64,000 nt of DNA from Nocardioides turkmenicus (GTDB lineage: Bacteria > Actinomycetota > Actinomycetes > Propionibacteriales > Nocardioidaceae), in NCBI RefSeq assembly GCF_011045035.1, contig NZ_JAALAA010000024.1:1-64000 (forward strand), read 5' to 3'. Every line of letters begins with the position of its first letter. Positions within the stretch are counted from its first letter, which is position 1. A program made the position numbers and the translations under genes. Positions 8,699 to 16,935 of this stretch are shown piece after piece. The notes beneath the pieces are model-generated. The model was not told the origin of the DNA. It searched no databases and was given only the letters and a program-made list of their open reading frames with translations.

Positions 8699-9657
8699 TG
8701 GCCTCCCTGACCGCACAGCTCCCCGCGGCAACCGAGCCCGCGGCGGAACGGCCGCCCGCGGCGTACAAGAAATGGGGGCGGGAGTCGTGGAAGCTGCGCG
8801 CGCCGCTGCTGCCCGCGCTGGTCTTCCTGATCGTGGTGACGCAGCTGCCGTTCGTGGCGACACTGGTGATGTCGTTCATGAGCTGGAGCGCCCAGCCCGA
8901 CGCCCCGGAGCGCAGCTTCGCCGGGTTCGACAACTTCAAGACGGTGTTCACGACGCCGGCCTACCGTACGGCGGTCCTGAACACGATCGAGATGACCGTG
9001 GTCGTCGTCGGGGTGAGCGCCCTGCTCGCTCTCGGCATCGCGCTCCTGCTCAACCATGCGTTCGTCGGACGCGGCGTGGTGCGCACGATGATGATCGCGC
9101 CGTTCCTGATCGTGCCGATCGCGGCCGCGGTCTTCTGGGGCAACGGCATCCTGATGACCGGCTTCGGCCTGGTCGACGGCGTGCTCGGTCAGCTCGGGGT
9201 GCCGGGCGCCCAGGACATCGCGTTCCTCACCGACCATCCCAAGCTCGCCATCGAGATCGAGCTGATCTGGCAGTGGACGCCGTTCATGATGCTGATCCTG
9301 CTCGCCGGGCTGCAGTCGCAGGATCCCGAGGTCCTGGAGGCGGCGTCGATCGACGGCTGCAACGGCTGGCAGACGTTCGTGCACATGACGCTCCCCCACG
9401 TACGCCGCTACCTCGAGCTCTCGATCGTGCTCGGCACGATCTTCATCGTCCAGAACTTCGACTCGGTCCTGGGCATGACCGGCGGGCTGAACTCCACCAA
9501 CATCCCGTTCGCCGTCTACGAGACGTTCTACTCCGCCAAGGACTACGGGGTCGCCTCCGCTCTGGGCGTCGTCGTGGTCATCGGCTCACTGATCATCGCG
9601 ACCTTCGCGCTCCGCGTGGTGTCGTCCCTGCTGACCGACGAGGAGGCAAGCCGATGA
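8698..9657 (+). CDS. ABC sugar/polyol transporter permease 1
   Basis: The 319-residue inner-membrane subunit has about six membrane helices after a cytoplasmic N-terminus of some 35 residues. The EAA loop that contacts the ATPase is visible late in the protein (VLEAASIDGCNGWQTFVHMT). Other MalF/SmoF-type features are LLPALVFLIVVTQLPF, AGFDNFKTVF and NTIEMTVVVVGVSALLAL. It starts at ATG 8698 within TGATG, overlapping the binding-protein stop by one base, and its end overlaps permease 2 by four bases (ATGA). The two permeases should form the channel. Confidence 0.93.
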   Translation: MASLTAQLPAATEPAAERPPAAYKKWGRESWKLRAPLLPALVFLIVVTQLPFVATLVMSFMSWSAQPDAPERSFAGFDNFKTVFTTPAYRTAVLNTIEMTVVVVGVSALLALGIALLLNHAFVGRGVVRTMMIAPFLIVPIAAAVFWGNGILMTGFGLVDGVLGQLGVPGAQDIAFLTDHPKLAIEIELIWQWTPFMMLILLAGLQSQDPEVLEAASIDGCNGWQTFVHMTLPHVRRYLELSIVLGTIFIVQNFDSVLGMTGGLNSTNIPFAVYETFYSAKDYGVASALGVVVVIGSLIIATFALRVVSSLLTDEEASR

Positions 9658-10490
9658 ACGCATGGAACCGGCAACGGGTGGCGAAGATCGCCATCCCGAT
9701 CGCAGCATGGCTGGTCGGCATCATCTTCGTGATCCCGATCCTCTACATGGTCCTGACCTCGCTGCACGCGCCGCAGGACGCGCAGACGTACCCGCCGAGC
9801 TGGGGTGCGCCGCTGACGCTCGACAACTACAGCGGTCTGTTCACCTCCGCGAACCCGATCACCCCGGCGCTGATCAACTCGGTGATCACCAGCGTGATCT
9901 CGACGCTGCTCGTGCTCGCCCTGGCCATCCCCGCGGCGTACTCCCTCTCGATCAGGCCCGTGAAGAAGTGGTCGGACGCGATGTTCTTCTTCCTGTCGAC
10001 GAAGATGCTGCCGATGGTCGCGGGGATCCTGCCGATCTACCTGTTCACGACGAAGGTCATCAACATGCCCGACAACGTGATCATCCTGATCCTGCTCTAC
10101 ACGGCGATGAACCTGCCGATCGCGGTCTGGATGATGCGCTCGTTCCTGGCCGAGGTTCCGCCCGCGATCATCGAGGCAGCCTCGATCGACGGCGCGTCCA
10201 CGCTCAGGATCCTGACCCGGATCGTGGCGCCGATCTCGATGCCCGGGGTCGCCGCGACCTCGCTGATCTGCTTCATCTTCGCCTGGAACGAGCAGCTCTA
10301 CGCCAAGGTGCTCACCTCGGTCGCCGCCCAGACCGGTCCGGTCTACGTGAACACCCTGATCCAGACCGAGCACGCCTACCTCGCCGAGCTCGCCGCCGGA
10401 GCGACGCTGATCTCGCTGCCCGTGCTCATCGCCGGCTTCGCCGCTCAGGACAAGCTGGTCCAGGGCCTCTCCCTCGGGGCGGTCAAATGA
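9654..10490 (+). CDS. ABC sugar/polyol transporter permease 2
   Basis: The 278-residue MalG/SmoG-type permease has about six membrane helices. It shows the usual N-terminal IPILYMVLTSLHAPQDAQ segment, the PPSWG and LDNYSGLFTS stretch, and the EAA loop IEAASIDGASTLRILTRI. Its start and stop overlap both neighbours by four bases (ATGA), so binding protein, permease 1, permease 2 and dehydrogenase are translationally coupled. No ATP-binding subunit gene lies in the operon; a shared MsiK-type ATPase elsewhere is the likely energy source, as known for many actinobacterial sugar importers. Confidence 0.93.
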   Translation: MNAWNRQRVAKIAIPIAAWLVGIIFVIPILYMVLTSLHAPQDAQTYPPSWGAPLTLDNYSGLFTSANPITPALINSVITSVISTLLVLALAIPAAYSLSIRPVKKWSDAMFFFLSTKMLPMVAGILPIYLFTTKVINMPDNVIILILLYTAMNLPIAVWMMRSFLAEVPPAIIEAASIDGASTLRILTRIVAPISMPGVAATSLICFIFAWNEQLYAKVLTSVAAQTGPVYVNTLIQTEHAYLAELAAGATLISLPVLIAGFAAQDKLVQGLSLGAVK

Positions 10491-11962
10491 CCCACGCCCG
10501 CCTCACGACGGCTCGGCTCGGCGAGCTGTCTGCCTCCGTCGCCGTCCCCGCCTACGACCGCTCCGCCGTCACCCCCGGGATCGTGCATCTCGGGGTCGGT
10601 GGCTTCCACCGCGCCCACCAGGCGCGCTACGTCGACGACCTGCTCGCCTCCGGCATCACCGACTGGGGCATCGTCGGGGTGGGGCTGATGCCCCAGGACG
10701 TACGCATGCGGGATGCTCTCGCGGCGCAGGACCATCTCTACACGCTCATGGAGCGGGCCCCGGACGGGGCGGTGCACGGGCGGGTGATCGGCTCGATCAT
10801 CGACTACCTCTTCGCCCCCGACTCCCCCGAGGCCGTGCTGGCGCAGCTCACCGACCCGCGGATCCGGATCGTGTCGCTGACCATCACCGAGGGCGGCTAC
10901 CACGTCAACCAGGCCACCGGCGGCTTCGACGCCTCCGACCCGGCGATCCAGGCGGACCTGGAGCCCGGGGCCGTACCGTCGACGGCGTTCGGGTACGTCG
11001 TGGAGGCGCTGGCGCGCCGCCGGGCCGCCGGCGTCGCGCCGTTCACGGTGATGTCGTGCGACAACATCGCCGGCAACGGGGAGGTCGCACGGTTGATGCT
11101 GTCCGCGTTCGCCGCCCTGCGCGACCCGGCGCTCGGTGAGTGGATCGCGTCCGAGGTGGCCTTCCCGAGCTCGATGGTGGACCGGATCACCCCGGCGACC
11201 ACCGACGCGGACGTCGAGGAGGTCGGCTGGCGGTTCGGGATCCAGGACGCCTGGCCGGTGGTCAGCGAGCCGTTCTCCCAGTGGGTGCTCGAGGACCACT
11301 TCCCGCAGGGGCGGCCGCCGTTCGAGCAGGCCGGCGTCGAGATGGTGCCCGACGTCGAGCCGTACGAGCTGATGAAGCTGCGGCTCCTCAACGCCAGCCA
11401 CCAGGCGCTGTGCTACCTCGGCTACCTGTCCGGCTACCGCTACGCCCACGAGGTCTGCACCGACCCGCTCTTCGTCGACTTCCTGCTCGGCTACATGACG
11501 GACGAGGGGACCCCGACGCTGCCGCAGGTGCCCGGGGTGGACCTGGAGGGCTACCGGCGCGAGCTGATCTCCCGCTTCGCCAACCCCCACATCCGCGACA
11601 CCCTGGCGCGGCTGTGCGCGGAGAGCTCCGACCGGATCCCGAAGTGGCTGGTGCCGGTCATCACCGCCCAGCTCGCCGCCGGTCGCTCGGTGCGCCGCTC
11701 GGCACTCGTCGTCGCCTCCTGGGCCCGCTACGCCGAGGGCGTCGACGAGCAGGGCTCACCGATCGACATCGTCGACCGGCGCCGCGCAGACGTGATGGCC
11801 CGGGCGATCGCCCAGCGCGAGGACCCGCTCGCCTTCCTCCGCGACCCGGACCTCTTCGGCGACCTCGTCGACTCCCCCGAGTTCACCGAGCCGTACGCCG
11901 AGGCGCTGGCCTCGCTGCACGCCGTCGGCGCCCGCAAGACGCTCGAGTTCTGGGAGGGCTGA
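10487..11962 (+). CDS. mannitol dehydrogenase-family protein (polyol to ketose)
   Basis: This 491-residue long-chain polyol dehydrogenase would oxidise mannitol to fructose, or arabitol to xylulose, with NAD+. The Rossmann motif is near residues 26-45 (GIVHLGVGGFHRAHQARY). MSCDNIAGNG and the catalytic-region sequence ELMKLRLLNASHQAL, with the conserved Lys, Asn and His, follow, then LGYLSGYRYAHEV. Length fits the family. Its ATG at 10487 overlaps the permease 2 stop by four bases, so the enzyme is made together with the importer and should act on its substrate. Which polyol is used cannot be decided from sequence. Confidence 0.92.
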   Translation: MTHARLTTARLGELSASVAVPAYDRSAVTPGIVHLGVGGFHRAHQARYVDDLLASGITDWGIVGVGLMPQDVRMRDALAAQDHLYTLMERAPDGAVHGRVIGSIIDYLFAPDSPEAVLAQLTDPRIRIVSLTITEGGYHVNQATGGFDASDPAIQADLEPGAVPSTAFGYVVEALARRRAAGVAPFTVMSCDNIAGNGEVARLMLSAFAALRDPALGEWIASEVAFPSSMVDRITPATTDADVEEVGWRFGIQDAWPVVSEPFSQWVLEDHFPQGRPPFEQAGVEMVPDVEPYELMKLRLLNASHQALCYLGYLSGYRYAHEVCTDPLFVDFLLGYMTDEGTPTLPQVPGVDLEGYRRELISRFANPHIRDTLARLCAESSDRIPKWLVPVITAQLAAGRSVRRSALVVASWARYAEGVDEQGSPIDIVDRRRADVMARAIAQREDPLAFLRDPDLFGDLVDSPEFTEPYAEALASLHAVGARKTLEFWEG

Positions 11963-12007
11963 CACACAGCTGGGGTGATCGGGGTGGGTCGGCGTCGAAT
12001 TGAGGTT

Positions 12008-12035
12008 GAACTCGGTGCATCGATGCACCAGGTTC
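12008..12035. promoter_or_regulatory. palindrome GGTGCATCGATGCACC with flanking arms
   Basis: A perfect 16-base palindrome (12014-12029) is flanked by GAAC (12008-12011) and GTTC (12032-12035), giving a 14-pair hairpin with two mismatches. It lies between the end of the polyol operon and the frameshifted DUF559 gene. It could be the operon's terminator or a protein-binding operator; no T run follows. Confidence 0.45.
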
Positions 12036-12086
12036 GACCCATCACGGGCGGCCGACCTGCCCGAACACCGATCTCGGAGGCAAACT

Positions 12087-13002
12087 GTGTGTGCCGCGCC
12101 CGCTCTCGCAGACGTCCTCCGCGTACGCGGCGGGGCAACCACCCGCAAGGCGATGTATCGAGCTTGTCGAGATGAGTTGCTCGACCTCGGGCTCCGCGAC
12201 GAACTCGATGCTGCGCTGTCGTCCGGGGGTGGCCGTCGCGCTCACCGGCGCGCGGGTGAGTCTTCCGGGCCTTCCCGACGACAAGTCGGCCGCACTCGCA
12301 CTCGGCGGCGTCGTCTCCGGGCTCAGTGCCGCGCGAGTGTGGTGCTGGTCGCTGAAGCACGAACCCACGGAGATCGAGGTGACCGTGGCCCGTAACCGCT
12401 CGCGCAAGGCACGACCGGGTGTCGTCGTACGCCGCCGCGACCTGCCCAGCGACGCGATCGGACCAGGGGCGATCACGTCCCGCGCCCGGACCGTCGTGGA
12501 CTGCGCCCGAATCCTCCCGCTCGATGAGGCGTTGTGCGTGGCCGACTCCGCGCTGCGCGACGGCTTGGCGACAGGCCTGACCCGCGACGACCTCGTCGCT
12601 GCCGCGGAGTCCTTGCCGCGCACCGGACGACGGCGTGCGCTGGAGGTCGTCGCCCTTGCCGACCCGCGGGCGGCAAACGCCTTCGAGTCGGTGACCAGGG
12701 CCATCGTGCTCCCGATCGCTGGTCTCTCGGTCACACCCCAGGGCGACCTCGGTTTCAGCGAAGCCGGCGCGGAGCAGTACGGCGATCTCGTCGACGCCCG
12801 CCTCGAGCTGCTCATCGAGTGCGAGTCATGGGCGTATCACGCCGGCGACGAGCCGTTTCGCCGAGACATCCGCCGGTACACCGACCTGGTCGCTCGCGGC
12901 TGGACCGTCCTCCGCTTCGTCTGGGAAGACGTGATGCAGCGACCGGACTACGTACGCCGCCAGGTCGAGCGGGTCGTCGACCGGCTCAGCGCGGCGGCCT
13001 GA
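12087..13002 (+). pseudogene. DUF559/AbiEi-like protein, frameshifted
   Basis: Two frames together make one protein of a common actinobacterial family: an N-terminal AbiEi-like winged helix plus a C-terminal DUF559 (Vsr-like nuclease fold). The first frame has an excellent GGAGG six bases before GTG 12087 and reads ADVLRVRGGATTRKAMYRAC, then RDELDAALSSGG. The second frame carries on the same alignment, VAVALTGARVSLPGLPDD. It then gives GGVVSGLSAARVW and the DUF559 end, with ELLIECESWAYH and GWTVLRFVWEDVM. The switch falls at the five-G run 12225-12229. A separate start at GTG 12091 would give 303 residues with a meaningless N-terminus. Mutation or a sequence error at the G run explains this best. 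Confidence 0.7.
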
Positions 13003-13033
13003 CGACGACAGGCTCTCGCAACCGTCCAGGCAT

Positions 13034-13077
13034 CACGACGCCCCGGTGCCCGCTCGATCGGGCACCGGGGCGTCGTG
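13034..13077. terminator. bidirectional terminator hairpin between DUF559 gene and rne
   Basis: A perfect 19-base-pair stem (13034-13052 with 13059-13077) closes a CTCGAT loop between two convergent genes. It can serve both the plus-strand DUF559 gene and the minus-strand rne gene. Confidence 0.85.
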
Positions 13078-13083
13078 GTCGGG

Positions 13084-16000
13084 TCAGCTGTCCTGGGACG
13101 CCGTGGTGTCGCGGCTGGCGCCACCGCGGGTGCGGGTCACGACCTTGGGGGCCGGGGTGGACGCGGTGCCGTTGCTGGTGACCGGCGCCTCGGACTTGGT
13201 CGCGGTCATCACCGCGCCCTCGCCGGTGCTGACCACCTCGCGGCGGGCGCCGCGGCGCTGCCGGGTGACCACCTTCGGCTTGGAGTCGACCGGCTCGGCC
13301 GCAACCGGCTCGGGCGTGGCGACGGCAGGCTCGGCAGTCTCGGGCTCCGACGCCTCGGGCTCGGCTGCCTCGGGCTCGACGGGCGGGGCCACGGGAGCGG
13401 GCTTCTCCGTCGGCTTCGGCTCGGCGGTCGAGCTGCCGACGACCGCGGCCAGGACCGGACGGCCGGTCGTCGCGGCCCGACGGGTGCGGGTGCGCGTGGT
13501 GACCTTCGGGGCCTCCGGCTCTGCAGGCGCCTCAGCGGGAGCCTCGGCGACGGGCTCGGCCGGCGTCTCCGCCTCGACCGGCTCCGGGGCCGGGGTCGAC
13601 GCCTTCGACCGGCGTGAACGCGTACGCGTCGTCACCTTCGGCGCCTCGGTCTCCTCCGGGGCGACCTCGGCTGCCTCGGTGGACTCGGCGGCAGCGGGCT
13701 CCTCGGGCGTGGTGGTCCGCGACCGGCGCGAGCGAGTGCGGGTCGTGACCTTCGGGGCCTCGGCGACCTCGGGCTCGGCTGCTGCCGGCTCGGCGGGAGC
13801 CTCGACGGGCTCGGCCACCGCGGCCGGCTCGTCGGTCTTCTCCGACTGACCCGCCATCGCGGCGAACTCGGCCGGCGACGGCGTCTTGGCGGCCTCCTCG
13901 ACCGTCTCGGTGCCGTTCTCGTCCTTGCCCTTGCCCCGGCCACGGCCGCCACGACGACGCGAGCGCGGCTCGTCGGGGGCGACGCCGGAGGACTTGCCGG
14001 GCTCGACCGGGTGCTCGTGGATCACCAGACCGCGGCCGTTGCAGGCCTCGCAGTTCTCGGAGAAGGCCTCGAGCAGGCCGGTGCCGATCCGCTTACGCGT
14101 CATCTGGACCAGACCCAACGAGGTGACCTCGGCGACCTGGTGACGGGTGCGGTCACGGCCCAGGCACTCGACCAGGCGACGGAGCACCAGGTCACGGTTG
14201 GACTCGAGGACCATGTCGATGAAGTCGACGACGATGATGCCGCCGATGTCGCGCAGCCGGAGCTGGCGCACGATCTCCTCGGCCGCCTCGAGGTTGTTCT
14301 TGGTGACCGTCTCCTCCAGGTTGCCGCCGGAGCCGGTGAACTTGCCGGTGTTGACGTCGACGACGGTCATCGCCTCGGTGCGGTCGATGATCAGCGAGCC
14401 GCCGGAGGGCAGCCAGACCTTGCGGTCCAGGCCCTTCGCGATCTGCTCGTCGATCCGGTAGGCGGCGAAGGCGTCGGCCTCGCCGTCGTACTTCTCCACC
14501 CGCTCCTCGAGGTCGGGGGCCACCGACTGGACGTAGTCCTTGACCGTCTCCCAGGACTTCTCACCGGAGATGACCAGCTTGGCGAAGTCCTCGGTGAACA
14601 GGTCGCGGACGACCTTCAGGGTCAGGTCGGGCTCACCGTAGAGCAGCTGCGGCGCGTTGCCGCCCGCACGCTTCTCGATGTCCTCCCAGCGGGCCTTGAG
14701 GCGCTCGACGTCGCGGGTCAGCTCCTCCTCGGCGGCGCCCTCCGCGGCGGTGCGTACGATCACGCCGGCCGTGTCAGGGACGATCTCCTTCAGGAGGGTC
14801 TTGAGGCGGTTGCGCTCGGTGTCGGGCAGCTTGCGGGAGATGCCGGAGGTGGTGCCGTCGGGCACGTAGACCAGGAACCGGCCGGCCAGCGAGATCTGCG
14901 AGGTCAGGCGGGCACCCTTGTGGCCGATCGGGTCCTTCGTCACCTGGACGAGCACCTTCTGGCCGGAGGTCAGCACCGACTCGATCTTGCGGGGCTGGCC
15001 CTCCTTCCAGCCGAGCGAGGCCCAGTTGACCTCACCGGCGTAGAGGACGGCGTTGCGGCCCTTGCCGATGTCGATGAACGCGGCCTCCATCGACGGCAGC
15101 ACGTTCTGGACGCGGCCGAGGTAGACGTTGCCGATCAGGCTGGTCTGCGACTCGCGGGCGACGTAGTGCTCCACGAGCACCTTGTCCTCGAGCACCGCGA
15201 TCTGGGTGAGGTCCTCGCGCTCGCGGATCACCATGACGCGCTCGACCGACTCGCGGCGGGCCAGGAACTCGGCCTCGCTCACGATCGGGGCGCGGCGACG
15301 ACCGGCCTCACGGCCCTCGCGGCGGCGCTGCTTCTTGGCCTCCAGTCGGGTCGAGCCCGACAGCGCGGTGATCTGGTCCTCGCCGGTGCGGCTCTGGCGG
15401 ACCTTGGTGACGGTGTTCTCCGGGTCGTCGCCGGCCTCGCCCGAGGCCTCACCGGCACGGCGGCGACGACGGCGACGGCGCGAGGAGCTGCCGCCCTCGC
15501 CCTGCTGCTCGGCGTCGGCGTCCTTCTCGTCGGTCTCGTCCTCGGACTCCTCGGACTTGTCCTCGGTGTCGGTCGAGTCGGAACCCTCGGCGTCGCCGTT
15601 GGCACCCTTGCGACGGCGACGACCGCCACGGCGACGACGGCGACGACCGTTGCCGCCGCCCTCGCCCTCGTCGGTCGAGGCCTCGTCGGACTCGGTCTCG
15701 GCCTCGGCCTCGGTGGTCTGCGCCTCGGCGTCGGTCTCGGGCTGCTCGTCCTTGCGACCGCGGGCAGGGGCCTCCTCCGCCGCCTCCGCGGCGGGCTCGG
15801 AAGCCTCGGGCTCCTCCTCGGCGGGAACCTCGGCAGCGGCCACGACCGGCTCCTCGACGGGCTTGGGCTCAGCAGCCTTGCGCGTACGACGGCGGGTGGT
15901 GGTCTTGGTCGGCGCCTGGAACAGCACCGCGGGGGCGGCGGGGCCGGCCTGCTCGGGCTCGGGCTCCTCGACGGCCTCGTCGGCGATCTCTTCGGCGGGG

Positions 16001-16524
16001 GTCGCAGCGGGCTCGACAGGCTCGGCCACGGGCTCGACGACCGGCGCGGCGGCCTTCTTGGCGGCAGCCTTCTTCGTCGTCCTCTTGGCGGCGGTCTTCT
16101 TCGCCGCCGTCTTCTTGGCCGGGGCCTCGGCGGTCTCGGCGGGGGCCTCTACGGCCTCATCCTCCGGCGCGGCGGGAGCCTCGACGGCCTCTGTTGCCTC
16201 GGTGGTCTCGACCTCGGCCGGCGCCGCGGCGGCGGCCTTCTTGGTCGTACGCTTCCGGGTGGTCTTCTTCGCCGCCGTCTTCTTGGCGGGGGCCTCGGCG
16301 GCCTCACCGGTCTCCGCGGACTCGGTGGTCTCGCTCGCGGGAGCCGCGGCGGCCTTCTTGGTGGTGCGCTTGCGCGTGGTCTTCTTCGCCGCGGTCTTCT
16401 TCGCGGGGGTGGTCTCGACGGTCGCTTCCGAGTCGGTCGCGTCGGTCGTGGGGGCGTCGGTCACCGGGGTCTGCGCTGTTTCAGCGCCGTTCTCGGTGTT
16501 CTCGACAGTGGTCTCGTCGGCCAT
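13084..16524 (-). CDS. rne: ribonuclease E/G family protein
   Basis: This is the main endonuclease of mRNA turnover and rRNA processing, 1146 residues. An N-terminal low-complexity region (about 1-430) holds three Lys/Ala-rich blocks of the type PAKKTAAKKTTRKRTTKK, then acidic and Arg-rich stretches. The catalytic core (about 440-850) has an S1 domain (GNVYLGRVQNVLPSMEAAF), the metal-binding Asp residues of the DNase I-like part (TVVDVNTGKFTG, IVVDFIDM) and the Zn-link CEAC. The C-terminal tail contains five copies of PKV(T/V)TRxR, probably for RNA or partner binding. The ATG at 16524 has GAGGAG upstream; upstream in-frame codons to 16674 are taken as leader. It lies upstream of rplU-rpmA, as usual in actinobacteria, but the polyol operon separates them. 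Confidence 0.95.
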   Translation of the reverse strand: MADETTVENTENGAETAQTPVTDAPTTDATDSEATVETTPAKKTAAKKTTRKRTTKKAAAAPASETTESAETGEAAEAPAKKTAAKKTTRKRTTKKAAAAAPAEVETTEATEAVEAPAAPEDEAVEAPAETAEAPAKKTAAKKTAAKRTTKKAAAKKAAAPVVEPVAEPVEPAATPAEEIADEAVEEPEPEQAGPAAPAVLFQAPTKTTTRRRTRKAAEPKPVEEPVVAAAEVPAEEEPEASEPAAEAAEEAPARGRKDEQPETDAEAQTTEAEAETESDEASTDEGEGGGNGRRRRRRGGRRRRKGANGDAEGSDSTDTEDKSEESEDETDEKDADAEQQGEGGSSSRRRRRRRRAGEASGEAGDDPENTVTKVRQSRTGEDQITALSGSTRLEAKKQRRREGREAGRRRAPIVSEAEFLARRESVERVMVIREREDLTQIAVLEDKVLVEHYVARESQTSLIGNVYLGRVQNVLPSMEAAFIDIGKGRNAVLYAGEVNWASLGWKEGQPRKIESVLTSGQKVLVQVTKDPIGHKGARLTSQISLAGRFLVYVPDGTTSGISRKLPDTERNRLKTLLKEIVPDTAGVIVRTAAEGAAEEELTRDVERLKARWEDIEKRAGGNAPQLLYGEPDLTLKVVRDLFTEDFAKLVISGEKSWETVKDYVQSVAPDLEERVEKYDGEADAFAAYRIDEQIAKGLDRKVWLPSGGSLIIDRTEAMTVVDVNTGKFTGSGGNLEETVTKNNLEAAEEIVRQLRLRDIGGIIVVDFIDMVLESNRDLVLRRLVECLGRDRTRHQVAEVTSLGLVQMTRKRIGTGLLEAFSENCEACNGRGLVIHEHPVEPGKSSGVAPDEPRSRRRGGRGRGKGKDENGTETVEEAAKTPSPAEFAAMAGQSEKTDEPAAVAEPVEAPAEPAAAEPEVAEAPKVTTRTRSRRSRTTTPEEPAAAESTEAAEVAPEETEAPKVTTRTRSRRSKASTPAPEPVEAETPAEPVAEAPAEAPAEPEAPKVTTRTRTRRAATTGRPVLAAVVGSSTAEPKPTEKPAPVAPPVEPEAAEPEASEPETAEPAVATPEPVAAEPVDSKPKVVTRQRRGARREVVSTGEGAVMTATKSEAPVTSNGTASTPAPKVVTRTRGGASRDTTASQDS

Positions 16525-16935
16525 GCCGTTCTCCTCATCCAGGACCTTCACAGGTGCCGGATAGTCAGGTGCCGGGAAACGGGCGCTGCGCAGTATCGAA
16601 CTTTTTCCACGTAGCAGCCGCGTCGCGGCGCAAAGCTTGTCAGGGCGGCGGCATCCTCCGCAGCGGTGCGTCACAGGCTGCGGTTCGTCACCTGCCGCGG
16701 TCGCTCGGCCGTCCGGGACCTTCCCGGGCGAGTCGCTCTCACTGACCTGCTAGGCCTGCGTCGCGGTCTGGTGACGACCTACCTCCTGTGTGCCGGAGTG
16801 CGGCCCCGGAGGGCCCACGCCGGCGAGGCGTCGTCGGACTGTCCATTCCTCGGGCCGGGCCCGATTGTTTGAGCAGTCGTCTCGGAGTATCGCATACACC
16901 CTGTCAACAGACCGATATCCGGACGCCAACGAAAC
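16525..16935 (-). promoter_or_regulatory. 411-base non-coding leader region of rne
   Basis: No convincing coding sequence lies here on either strand. The stretch separates the 3' end of the AlkZ-like gene from the rne start. On the minus strand a TTGACA hexamer occurs at 16901-16906, but no good -10 box follows at 16-18 bases. The length would allow a long 5' untranslated leader, which fits the known autoregulation of RNase E mRNA in other bacteria. Direct evidence here is limited to the absence of genes. Confidence 0.4.

Noticed and set aside
13200..16500. Short tandem repeats as CRISPR or a minisatellite
   Set aside because: They are coding repeats of RNase E in frame, with variable spacing; no spacer/repeat regularity of a CRISPR array is present anywhere in the window.
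14011..16614. 867-codon open frame antisense to rne
   Set aside because: Leu/Gly-rich reading is the complement of the Ala/Glu/Lys repeats of RNase E, with no start signal or domain.
16901..16906. TTGACA as -35 box for rne
   Set aside because: No TANNNT-like hexamer at 16-18 bases; kept only as a remark in the leader entry.
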